Shown: in pieces, positions 56,283 to 64,000 of the stretch
Position numbering within the stretch: the stretch's first letter is position 1
Layout of the letters: every line of letters starts with the position of its first letter
Origin: an uncultured Saccharospirillaceae bacterium
GTDB taxonomy: Bacteria; Pseudomonadota; Gammaproteobacteria; Pseudomonadales; Oceanobacteraceae
DNA length: 64,000 nucleotides
NCBI GenBank assembly: GCA_947499545.1
Contig: CANMOZ010000009.1
Span: 1 to 64,000 of the forward strand
Direction of reading: 5' to 3'
Notes under the pieces: model-generated
Seen by the model: only the letters and a program-made list of their open reading frames with translations
Told to the model about the DNA's origin: nothing
Databases searched by the model: none
Made by a program: the position numbers and the translations under genes

Positions 56283-57413
56283 TTACGCCTTATCCTTCCA
56301 AGAAAATTGATACTCTTTCCATTCCGCTTGTTCGGCAACGCCGTGAACATCCAAAGGCTGTCTTGCATCCACCATCACCGCAACCTCATCCGTCTCTTTT
56401 TTTGCATAAGCTTTGCCGGCTGCAAACGCTTTAGGGTGTGGACCATGGGTAAATCCTGCAGGGTGTAATGTTGTCATGCCAGGATGAATATTATCGCGAC
56501 TAAAAAATTCACCTTTATGATAAAAAATGAATTCATCGTAATCGTCATTGTTATGATAAAAAGGCACTTTTAAAGCACCAGGATCACTTTCTATCGGGCG
56601 CGGAACAAAGGTACACACAACAAACCCCTGTGCAACAAAAGTAGTATGCGCTGAGGGAGGCAAATGAAAACGATGGCTCATTAAAGGACGAATGTCTCGC
56701 CAATTAATTTTGACTGGGCACAAATCTCCTTTCCAACCCACTGCATCCAACGGATTGAAAGGGTATTGAATGCGTGACATCTGCTGACGCACCTTCACAT
56801 TCAAATTCCATGATTTCTCAGTTTGCTGATGTTTAAACTCTGCATCAATTTTTGGCGTTTCGAGCATAGCAGGATCAAAAATTGCGTGATTTCCTACCAG
56901 ACCTTTTTGAGGTAATTGAAAATGACTGGACGTTGCTTCCACCATCAAAATGCGAGCCGGTTCATCCACATCTAAACGCCACATAGTGCCTCTTGGCAGT
57001 ACAAGGTAGTCCCCTTCACTGAACCGCATATGCCCGAAGTCACAAAATAAAGCCCCTTCCCCTTGGTGAATAAACAACAGCTGATCACCATCTGAATTTC
57101 GATATAATGCAGTCATGGATTCATTGAGAGCCCAGGTTTGTATGCGGCACTGCGCATTGCTCAACATCAATGGAGCTTCCCAGGGCATACTTTCACTGCC
57201 ACTGTGCATTTTATTGGTATCAAACGCTCTAGGCTTCAATGGCCCATCAAATTCTACCCAACCGGTTGGCGCATGCTTGTGATAAAAATGCGTTGCCGGT
57301 CCGAAAAAACCTTCTTTACCCATTTCTCGTTCATAAGTGCCTTCAGGGAAGTCGGCATGAGCTTGTCGAGACGTTTCCCCTTCAACCTTGGGGAAATAAA
57401 TCCATTCTTTCAT
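56283..57413 (-). CDS. hmgA: Homogentisate 1,2-dioxygenase
   Basis: This 376-residue iron(II) dioxygenase opens the homogentisate ring to maleylacetoacetate. The C-terminal cupin carries the ligands in NNDDYDEFIFYHKGEFFSR and GMTTLHPAGFTHGPHPKAF. It is of the shorter bacterial type. It lies between hpd (13-bp gap) and fahA (one-base gap). Confidence 0.94.
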   Translation of the reverse strand: MKEWIYFPKVEGETSRQAHADFPEGTYEREMGKEGFFGPATHFYHKHAPTGWVEFDGPLKPRAFDTNKMHSGSESMPWEAPLMLSNAQCRIQTWALNESMTALYRNSDGDQLLFIHQGEGALFCDFGHMRFSEGDYLVLPRGTMWRLDVDEPARILMVEATSSHFQLPQKGLVGNHAIFDPAMLETPKIDAEFKHQQTEKSWNLNVKVRQQMSRIQYPFNPLDAVGWKGDLCPVKINWRDIRPLMSHRFHLPPSAHTTFVAQGFVVCTFVPRPIESDPGALKVPFYHNNDDYDEFIFYHKGEFFSRDNIHPGMTTLHPAGFTHGPHPKAFAAGKAYAKKETDEVAVMVDARQPLDVHGVAEQAEWKEYQFSWKDKA

Positions 57414-57426
57414 GGGTTAATACTCC

Positions 57427-58473
57427 TTAAATGACGCCTCTACGCATCTGATCTAATTCAATGGATTCAAATAATGCTTGGAAGTTTCCTTCTCCAAAAC
57501 CTTCATTTCCTTTTCGTTGAATGATTTCAAAAAAGATCGGACCAATAACCGTTTTAGTGAAAATCTGCAACAATAAACCTTGTCCATCTGTAGGAGCACC
57601 GTCGACCAAAATGCTAAGATCCTTAAGCGCTTTCAGATCTTCTCCATGACCAGGAACGCGTTTATCAACCAACTCATAATAAGTATCAGGAGTGTCTTGA
57701 AAATCAACCTGCTTTTCTCGAAGCGAACGTACCGTTTGATAAATATCTTGGCTTCCTAATGCAATATGCTGAATACCCTCACCCTTGTATTCATTCAAAT
57801 ATTCTTCAATTTGTGATTTATCATCTGACGATTCATTAATAGGAATACGGATTTTCCCACAAGGGCTTGTCATCGCTCGGCTTTTCAAACCCGTTAATTT
57901 CCCTTCAATATCAAAGTATCGAATTTCTCTAAAATTAAATAACTTGGTGTAAAAATCTGCCCATTTATCCATGTTACCGCGATGTACGTTATGGGTGAGG
58001 TGATCAAGGTAGGTTAAACCCGCACCTTCGGTGTTAGCCTGATTTCCATTGAGTTGATAATCTTCTTGATAAGCCTTGGTTCCACCATATTCGTCAATCA
58101 AATAGATGCGCGAACCGCCAATGCCTTCAATGGCAGGAAAAGGTAGAATCTTGTCTTCATCATTAACAGGCGTTGCTCCTTGCTCTACGGCTTGACGAAA
58201 GGCTTTATCTGCATCTTTTACCCGAAAGCCCATTGAACAAGCACAAGGGCCATGCTGTTGTGCAAATTGGGTGGCAAAACCCTCTGGTTCAGCATTAACC
58301 AAAAAGTGAATATCGCCTTGCTTGAATAACTTTACATTTTTTTTCTTATGTTTACCGATGTCGACAAAGCCCAGAGACAAAAACAACTGCTCTAATTCTC
58401 GACTATCCTTAGCTGCGTATTCAACGCACTCGAACCCATCCGTTCCCATTGGATTTTCAAACAAATCGGCCAC
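57427..58473 (-). CDS. hpd: 4-hydroxyphenylpyruvate dioxygenase
   Basis: This 348-residue dioxygenase makes homogentisate from 4-hydroxyphenylpyruvate. The two-His-one-Glu site is seen in YLDHLTHNVHRGNMDKW, EGIQHIALGSQDI and FFEIIQRKGNEGFGEGNF. GTG 58473 (MADLFENPMGTDGF) follows AAAGGAG by six bases and gives the canonical N-terminus, so the upstream ATG is not used. First gene of the tyrosine-degradation operon. Confidence 0.96.
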   Translation of the reverse strand: MADLFENPMGTDGFECVEYAAKDSRELEQLFLSLGFVDIGKHKKKNVKLFKQGDIHFLVNAEPEGFATQFAQQHGPCACSMGFRVKDADKAFRQAVEQGATPVNDEDKILPFPAIEGIGGSRIYLIDEYGGTKAYQEDYQLNGNQANTEGAGLTYLDHLTHNVHRGNMDKWADFYTKLFNFREIRYFDIEGKLTGLKSRAMTSPCGKIRIPINESSDDKSQIEEYLNEYKGEGIQHIALGSQDIYQTVRSLREKQVDFQDTPDTYYELVDKRVPGHGEDLKALKDLSILVDGAPTDGQGLLLQIFTKTVIGPIFFEIIQRKGNEGFGEGNFQALFESIELDQMRRGVI

Positions 58474-58590
58474 GGTTATCTCCTTTATCATGGTGTAAGC
58501 GTCATCTATGAATAGCGAACGCTTTGTATTCCATTGTTTTTAAATTTGAACCAGCGTGTTTAGACAACGCATTGCTTGACCTAACTGGGC

Positions 58591-58608
58591 TAGTTACATT
58601 CGAAACTA
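58591..58608. promoter_or_regulatory. Candidate operator upstream of hpd
   Basis: TAGTT-N8-AACTA is a perfect 5-bp-arm inverted repeat of 18 bp, 118 bp before the hpd start. Its size suits a MarR-type dimer, and a MarR gene lies 2.2 kb away. The rest of 58474-58849 holds no recognised gene. Confidence 0.4.
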
Positions 58609-58849
58609 TACTAGGCTTCTAATCCACGATAAGAAATAGACAGTAGATGCCCAATCAATCCGCAAGATGGCATATTTCTTCTAATCCTTGCTCTTCGCAG
58701 CGGTGACCGTCACTCCCTCATCATTGATATCCATCCTTAATATCACGGGTGTGTCATGGTGTTTTTGGCTAAATATGACCTACTCTTTCAATAGGCGCAG
58801 TTTTCCATGCTGCGACTTACTGATCCCAATCTCCCCCATGAGGCTCACC

Positions 58850-60751
58850 ATGGAATGGCTAACCCGAATCAATTTTTCTCAAAAATTATTATTGATGCTC
58901 GTGATTCCATGCCTAGCGCTCATCGTGCTCATCATTGACGGCGTTGTATCGGAATATAAGCTTGTTAATCATCTAAAAGGTGAACAACGCTTACAAATAT
59001 TCCACAAAGAGTTGATGGCATTAGTTCATGAAAATCAAAAGGAAAGAGGGTTAAGTGCCGCTTACCTAGCCGATACCAACAATACCGATACCTACGCACG
59101 GGTACGAGAACAACGTATAAAGGTTAATGAAAAAAGACATGATTTATCTCAAGTATTGAAAAAATCACTATCTCTAATGACATCAGGAAGAACAAAAACC
59201 GAAGTGCAACAGCTTGCATCAACGCTCAATCAATTTCATGACAACATACGTATGCAAATAGACCAGCATTCAATCGCTCGTCCTGCAATGGTTAAAGCCT
59301 ACACCCAGTACAATCAATCATTACTCAGTGTATTGGATTTCAGCCTAACCCTTTTTACCGGCGAGACTCTTACCAACGAATCACAAATATACACCAATAT
59401 CGCTCATGCTAAAGATGCGATGGGCATTCAACGAGCGGTATTAGCCAGCATTTTTGCTCAAGATCGTGTCAATGAAAATCAACGTTTATTGATTAATCGA
59501 TTAAGCACAGAAATCAATGTATATCTAAAGAAAGCCAAGTTTCATGCCGATGCATCGGGTGATAAAACGGTTTACAACAAGATTGATAGCTTGGTTTCAC
59601 CTGAATTTAAAGCCTATGTTGCTCGTATTTATGCTAAAGAAAGTGAATTTGGTGTTAACCCGTTGGAATGGTTCGATCTGGCTACACGCTCTATTGATGT
59701 GATGAACCAACAAACCTTACATTCCTACGGCATTGCAAAAGAGTACTTAGATTCAACGCTCGCGAGTACCATGAAAACCTTATATGCATTAGGGGCTATC
59801 TTTACGTTTGTTTTGGTTTCAACCTTACTACTGGCCTACATGATATCAACCAGTATTCGAGACAGCATAAATAAAGCCTTATACGACATCAGCTTTCTGG
59901 CAAAAGGCAAAATTTATCACCCCGTTGACATAAAAGGAGAAGACGAAATTGCCAAAATGTGTCGTTCAATAGAAGCCTTCCGGAGCGAAATATTTCAGTC
60001 CATTCAAATGCTAAAAACATCTATAGAACACTTTTCAACTGCTGTACCGCAAATTTCTAGCTCATCCAGCGATTTAAGTTCAGCCACGGCTGAACAAGCA
60101 GCGAGTCTTGAAGAAACCAGCTCAACATTAGAGCAGATTTCTACCACCATCGACAGTAATGCTGATAATGCTAAGAGCACTGAATCCATCGCAACCGATG
60201 CGGCTCAAGGCTCAAAAGATACCGCTGAAGTCATACGGAATATGGTGGGGCAAATCAGTGAAATTACTGAAAAAGTTTCTGTCATTGAAGAAATTGCTTA
60301 TCAAACCAATTTGTTAGCTCTGAACGCAACGATTGAGGCAGCCAGAGCTGGGGAATACGGCCGTGGATTTGCCGTAGTAGCCGAAGAGGTGCGCAAGCTG
60401 GCTGAACACTCAAAAAGCGCAGCCAATCAAATTTCGGGATTAGCGAAAAGCAGCCGCAAAGTGGCTATTGAATCAGGCGAACTGATTGAACACATGGTAC
60501 CTGAAATTGGGCGCACGGCCGATCTAGTAAAAGAAATTAGCACATCTTCACACGAACAGGCATTGGGCGTCAGTGAAATCAAAAAAGCCATGAATCAGTT
60601 AGAAGCGGTTACGCAAAACAACTCGGCCATGTCAGAGCAACTGGCTGCAACCGCTGAAGGGCTGGTTGAACAAAATCACGCTTTAGCTCAAGCCGCAGCT
60701 TTCTTCTGTATCGAAGAAGAGGGTGATTCACTACAGGAGTCTTACGGCTAA
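58850..60751 (+). CDS. Methyl-accepting chemotaxis protein with NIT sensor domain
   Basis: This 633-residue receptor has one N-terminal membrane helix (about 12-30) and a periplasmic helical domain with [17 protein letters not shown], the signature of the NIT (nitrate/nitrite-sensing) domain. A second helix (about 305-327), a short HAMP-like linker and the signalling domain follow. The hairpin tip is [20 protein letters not shown], with [20 protein letters not shown] after it. There is no C-terminal pentapeptide for CheR. ATG 58850 follows GAGG; the longer upstream frame has no membrane-protein logic. Confidence 0.9.
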   Translation: MEWLTRINFSQKLLLMLVIPCLALIVLIIDGVVSEYKLVNHLKGEQRLQIFHKELMALVHENQKERGLSAAYLADTNNTDTYARVREQRIKVNEKRHDLSQVLKKSLSLMTSGRTKTEVQQLASTLNQFHDNIRMQIDQHSIARPAMVKAYTQYNQSLLSVLDFSLTLFTGETLTNESQIYTNIAHAKDAMGIQRAVLASIFAQDRVNENQRLLINRLSTEINVYLKKAKFHADASGDKTVYNKIDSLVSPEFKAYVARIYAKESEFGVNPLEWFDLATRSIDVMNQQTLHSYGIAKEYLDSTLASTMKTLYALGAIFTFVLVSTLLLAYMISTSIRDSINKALYDISFLAKGKIYHPVDIKGEDEIAKMCRSIEAFRSEIFQSIQMLKTSIEHFSTAVPQISSSSSDLSSATAEQAASLEETSSTLEQISTTIDSNADNAKSTESIATDAAQGSKDTAEVIRNMVGQISEITEKVSVIEEIAYQTNLLALNATIEAARAGEYGRGFAVVAEEVRKLAEHSKSAANQISGLAKSSRKVAIESGELIEHMVPEIGRTADLVKEISTSSHEQALGVSEIKKAMNQLEAVTQNNSAMSEQLAATAEGLVEQNHALAQAAAFFCIEEEGDSLQESYG

Positions 60752-60846
60752 TGCTCAGGGTCGATAGGATTAGACAGAATCCTTCCAATTCTTTTCTTGA
60801 AGCGATAGTATGCCCTGCATCACAGGGATATTGATCGCTAGTAACT

Positions 60847-61323
60847 ATGTCGACCTCGAAAACGTTAACACTGAACACTTTTTTGCCTTACCGACTGTCT
60901 CGTGTTTCCAACCAAATCAGCTACGGCATAGAAAAACTCTACGAAGAACAATTCGGGTTGACCCTAACCGAATGGCGCGTGATGGCTATTATTGGGGATC
61001 AATCCCCTCTCACAGCTCAAGAAATCGTTGAACGCACCCTGATGTCAAAAGTCAGCATCAGCCGATCCATTAACCTATTGGAAAGTAAAGGCTTGGTACA
61101 ACGAAGCGTGAATGAAAACGATAAACGCCAGCTACCCATCGCTCTCTCTGAAAAAGGTCAATTGGTTCATGACCAAATTGTTCCCTTGGCATTATCCTAT
61201 GAATCCGAATTAGTGGCACAACTCAGCGATGAACATCGCTCCGTTTTGCCAGGCTTATTGGATGAGTTAGACAAAGTCGCACAACAGCTCAATCAGAAAA
61301 TCCATACAAAATCAAACCGTTAA
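60847..61323 (+). CDS. MarR-family transcriptional regulator
   Basis: This 158-residue winged-helix regulator has LTLTEWRVMAIIGDQSPLTAQEIV, shown as LTLTEWRVMAIIGDQ, then the recognition helix MSKVSISRSINLLESKGLVQ and wing NENDKRQLPIALSEKG. It is not adjacent to an obvious target. The nearby hpd operator-like site makes control of tyrosine degradation a reasonable guess, but the chemoreceptor lies between them. ATG 60847 lacks a good ribosome site. Confidence 0.88.
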   Translation: MSTSKTLTLNTFLPYRLSRVSNQISYGIEKLYEEQFGLTLTEWRVMAIIGDQSPLTAQEIVERTLMSKVSISRSINLLESKGLVQRSVNENDKRQLPIALSEKGQLVHDQIVPLALSYESELVAQLSDEHRSVLPGLLDELDKVAQQLNQKIHTKSNR

Positions 61324-61478
61324 TCTCTCCCACTGTGATTTGAACAGAGGCATATCCTACCCTATCGCTATCCTTCCGTAACAAACCCCGCCTTTTTGTA
61401 GTCAAAAGTAATTATGCGCCACACCTGGCTGTCAGCAACTACTCTGTCAGTATGAGTGGAAAAGTGTCGAGGGATACG

Positions 61479-61736
61479 ATGCACTGGTTGTTACCGGAAG
61501 ATGCAAGACTTCCTCAAATACAACGCTTAAAAGAAGAACTCGATCAGGCATGGGATGGCAAAACCATTGAGGTTGATCTCTCTCACAATGCGCATGCCGA
61601 CTTGTCGACCCTTCAATTAATTGCTGCCATTCGACGACGGGCACGCGATAACGATGGGTTGTGCATTCTCAGAGGTGAATCCAAAGCCGTTACAGAACAA
61701 ATGGATCTCTTATATTTAACTTGGGAGGCGCTCTAA
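61479..61736 (+). CDS. STAS-domain protein of chemotaxis operon
   Basis: This protein of about 85 residues starts MHWLLPEDARLPQIQRLKEE and continues TIEVDLSHNAHADLSTLQLI. The conserved Ser of the anti-sigma-antagonist fold is in place (DLSTLQ). ATG 61479 follows GAGGG; an ATG 27 bases upstream is alternative. It overlaps cheA by one base (TAATG), so the two are coupled. STAS proteins at the head of such operons are thought to modulate the array or receptor. Confidence 0.78.
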   Translation: MHWLLPEDARLPQIQRLKEELDQAWDGKTIEVDLSHNAHADLSTLQLIAAIRRRARDNDGLCILRGESKAVTEQMDLLYLTWEAL

Positions 61737-63859
61737 TGGATTACAGCGCGCTTCTTGACAGCGTTCGCCCGGTCTTTGTCGCTGAATGTAACGAGCATAT
61801 TAACACGCTCGAACTGGGTTTGATTTCTTTAGAAGAACACCCTGATGACTCCGAATTGTTGAACTCTATTTTCCGAGCCGTTCACTCATTAAAAGGGTCA
61901 TGCGGCATGTATGGGTTGGATCACATTGTTGAGTTTACCCATGATTTTGAAAGCGTTATGGATCGAGTGCGTAATTTCGAAATTAAAATTTCGGAAACCT
62001 TGTCCGATCTATTAGTGCGCTCCTTTGATCATCTTAAGGTGTTGATAGAAGGCATTGAAACCGGTTCCAATGAATACGATACCGCACAACAAAAGACCCT
62101 TATGGGTGAGCTTGAACAATGGCTTTCAGGCGATGGTACACACTCAGAAGCAGTTACTCCGGCTGCAGTAGAAGGTCAACCTATTGAAGCGAACCCCCAC
62201 CAAAATGAACGTTTAATCATTCATTTTGAAGCTGAAAGTTTTTTATGTGGTTGTAAACCCCATGCCATTCTAACGGAAGTCAAAGAGAGTGCTGCGGTCG
62301 AATCCGTCACGCCCATACTTAAATTACCTGACTGGGAAGCATTTAACCCCGAAAACTGTTATTTAGAATTAGGACTTACTTTTTCGAGTATTCCAGATGC
62401 TGAAGCGTTGGAGCAAATTTTTGATTTCACAGATGTTGTCGAAGGGCATTGGGAAACTCAGAGTGATCATGGCTCCCCAGAAGAAAGCACTATAGAAACA
62501 AAGTCGATAGACGAGGACAATTCTACAAAAGATATCAATGTCAAAGCTGTTTCGGAAAAAGACGCTTCAACTTCAGCATCAGAATCGGGACAAAAAGAGC
62601 TGCCAGAATCAACAACGGCTGCATCACCAGGCATTTCCTCAACGCATTCAAAAGCGCGTGAAAAAACAAAAACAGAAACCAAGCGTTTTATTCGTGTAGA
62701 AGCCGATAAGTTAGACCGGCTGATTGGACTTGTCGGTGAACTGATTGTTGATTTTGGAGGGCTTCAAGCGCTCTCTGAAAAGAGTGGTTCACAGAATGAC
62801 CCTTTACATCAGCGAGTCAATAGCGCAGCCAAAACCTTAGATGATTTACGTGAATCTTCATTAAATCTTAGATTAATGCCCATTGCCGATACTTTTAACC
62901 GTTTTCACCGAGTCGTTAGAGATACCGCTAAGCAACTGGAAAAAGAAGTCAAATTAGTGCTTGAAGGCACTGAAACTGAGCTTGATAAAACCATTCTCGA
63001 AAAAATTGCCGACCCCCTTACTCACTTGGTTCGAAATTCCATTGATCATGGCATTGAGCAGCCTGCCCAACGTATGGAATCTGGTAAACCTGAAAAAGGC
63101 ACCTTGGTATTACGTGCCAGCCATCAAGAGGGCAGAGTGCGCATCGAAATCGAAGACGATGGTAAAGGCATTAATCCAGATATTATAAGGGCTAAGGCAA
63201 TTGAAAAAGGCGTTATTAATGAAAGCGATGAACTAGATGAAAAAAGTATTTTACAACTGATTTTTGAGCCAGGGTTTTCTACCGCTGAAAAAGTTACTGA
63301 CATTTCAGGCCGTGGCGTAGGGATGGATGTTGTTAGACGAAACATTCAAGACATCGGTGGTGAAATTCTGCTGGATTCTAAACCGGGTAAAGGCACTCAC
63401 GTTGACATCCGCTTACCCTTAACCATGGCTATTTTGCCAGGATTCAGAGTCAAAATTTGCTCCCAAGATTTTATCGTACCCCTAACTCAATTGGACGAAT
63501 GCATTAATGCACACCAGCTTTTCGATGCCAAGCAAATTAAAGACGATACGCTGTGGCTTCGAGGAGAAATTCTACCCGTTTTGGATTTACGACCCCTGCT
63601 GTTTGGCGCTCAATCCCAATACCATAAAACAGAGGCCATAGTGGTGCAAACCACCAGAGGGCGAATGGTTTTACGCGTTGATGAATTAGTGGGTGAAATC
63701 CAAACCGTCGTACGTCCGCTTGATCCCATCGTCGCTCAGGTGCCTTTTTATTCGGGTATGACCCAGCTAGGCACCGGTGAAATCGTTCCTATTCTAGACA
63801 TCAACGGCTCGGTCGAGGTATCGCGTCAAACATCTGATTTAAAGAAAACTGGGAGTTAA
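61736..63859 (+). CDS. cheA: Chemotaxis histidine kinase CheA
   Basis: This 707-residue kinase has an N-terminal Hpt domain with the phosphorylated His50 in FRAVHSLKGSCGMYG. A P2-like domain (about 155-245), an acidic linker, the P3 dimerisation helix (VEADKLDRLIGLVGELIVD), the ATPase (HLVRNSIDHGIEQP, DDGKGI, GRGVGMDVV) and a CheW-like regulatory domain follow. ATG 61736 has GGAGG at good spacing. It is followed after three bases by a receptor gene. Confidence 0.95.
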   Translation: MDYSALLDSVRPVFVAECNEHINTLELGLISLEEHPDDSELLNSIFRAVHSLKGSCGMYGLDHIVEFTHDFESVMDRVRNFEIKISETLSDLLVRSFDHLKVLIEGIETGSNEYDTAQQKTLMGELEQWLSGDGTHSEAVTPAAVEGQPIEANPHQNERLIIHFEAESFLCGCKPHAILTEVKESAAVESVTPILKLPDWEAFNPENCYLELGLTFSSIPDAEALEQIFDFTDVVEGHWETQSDHGSPEESTIETKSIDEDNSTKDINVKAVSEKDASTSASESGQKELPESTTAASPGISSTHSKAREKTKTETKRFIRVEADKLDRLIGLVGELIVDFGGLQALSEKSGSQNDPLHQRVNSAAKTLDDLRESSLNLRLMPIADTFNRFHRVVRDTAKQLEKEVKLVLEGTETELDKTILEKIADPLTHLVRNSIDHGIEQPAQRMESGKPEKGTLVLRASHQEGRVRIEIEDDGKGINPDIIRAKAIEKGVINESDELDEKSILQLIFEPGFSTAEKVTDISGRGVGMDVVRRNIQDIGGEILLDSKPGKGTHVDIRLPLTMAILPGFRVKICSQDFIVPLTQLDECINAHQLFDAKQIKDDTLWLRGEILPVLDLRPLLFGAQSQYHKTEAIVVQTTRGRMVLRVDELVGEIQTVVRPLDPIVAQVPFYSGMTQLGTGEIVPILDINGSVEVSRQTSDLKKTGS

Positions 63860-63862
63860 ATC

Positions 63863-64000
63863 ATGAGTTGGATTAAGAATTTAAGTTTTTTCAAGAAAAT
63901 TCTCTTAATGATTTTCTTGCCCATTACTGCACTATTAACCCTGAGTTATCTAGAGATCACTCAAGCTGACACCAACGCAAATGACTACCGTCGGTCAGCG
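63863..64000 (+). CDS. Start of a chemoreceptor, truncated by the window
   Basis: ATG 63863 follows GGGAG and opens a frame through the window end (46 codons). It starts MSWIKNLSFFKKILLMIF, with a membrane helix (ILLMIFLPITALLTLSYLEI) as in receptor N-termini. It directly follows cheA by three bases, so an MCP is the likeliest identity. The signalling domain lies outside. Confidence 0.65.
   Translation, partial: MSWIKNLSFFKKILLMIFLPITALLTLSYLEITQADTNANDYRRSA

Overview
The window looks like the chromosome of a marine, Oceanospirillales/Pseudomonas-type gammaproteobacterium of moderate GC. The evidence is the conserved order lipA-lipB-ybeD-dacA-rlpA-mltB-rodA-mrdA-rlmH-rsfS-nadD-proA, an initiator tRNA with encoded CCA, a 506-residue ExaC-type aldehyde dehydrogenase, an AlgP-like Lys/Ala-rich protein, a BrnQ carrier and a homogentisate operon. 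No plasmid, phage or CRISPR functions are visible. All calls come from reading the sequence and translations; no database search was run.

Layout. 1-482 is the promoter and leader region of a ribosomal RNA operon that reads leftward out of the window: four tandem sigma70-type promoters and a boxA-like site, with 16S rRNA itself outside. 673-8320 holds a degenerate HD-GYP protein, an O-methyltransferase, a PAP2 phosphatase, exonuclease I, a very long DUF349 protein and tRNA-fMet. 8474-14876 holds a lipoprotein 5'-nucleotidase, a C69-type Ntn hydrolase, a solute-binding protein, a pirin and a LysR regulator. 15068-17911 is an AT-rich accessory cassette on the minus strand: a 26-codon ORF, a strong hairpin, an aKG-HExxH-type peptide beta-hydroxylase-like protein, a DUF6817-like protein and an MFS exporter. 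It reads as an uncharacterised RiPP-like peptide system and is the most interesting part of the window. 18422-31280 holds a DUF4153 membrane protein, an aldehyde dehydrogenase, a histidine kinase joined to a class I PPK2, the AlgP-like protein, a TSUP transporter and a divergent MocR regulator/threonine aldolase pair.

30276-44609 is the lipoate and cell-envelope cluster. Its normal ybeD-dacA junction is interrupted by a small lipoprotein, a YopT-like (C58) cysteine protease that resembles an effector, and a relic IS6-family element with both terminal inverted repeats. 44736-54578 holds two overlapping membrane proteins with degenerate GGDEF domains, a phosphoethanolamine transferase divergent from a DedA protein with a PmrA-like box between them, a large Ser/Asp/Thr-rich lipoprotein, BrnQ and a DUF1842 protein. 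54648-58473 is the complete hpd-hmgA-fahA-maiA operon, which takes 4-hydroxyphenylpyruvate to fumarate and acetoacetate. 58850-64000 is signal transduction: a NIT-domain chemoreceptor, a MarR regulator and a STAS-CheA-MCP operon cut by the window end.

Working units: lipoate synthesis (lipB, lipA); lateral-wall peptidoglycan synthesis and remodelling (mrdA, rodA, mltB, rlpA, dacA); tyrosine catabolism; possible cationic-peptide resistance (phosphoethanolamine transferase, DedA); polyphosphate metabolism under a sensor kinase; and the putative peptide-modification cassette.
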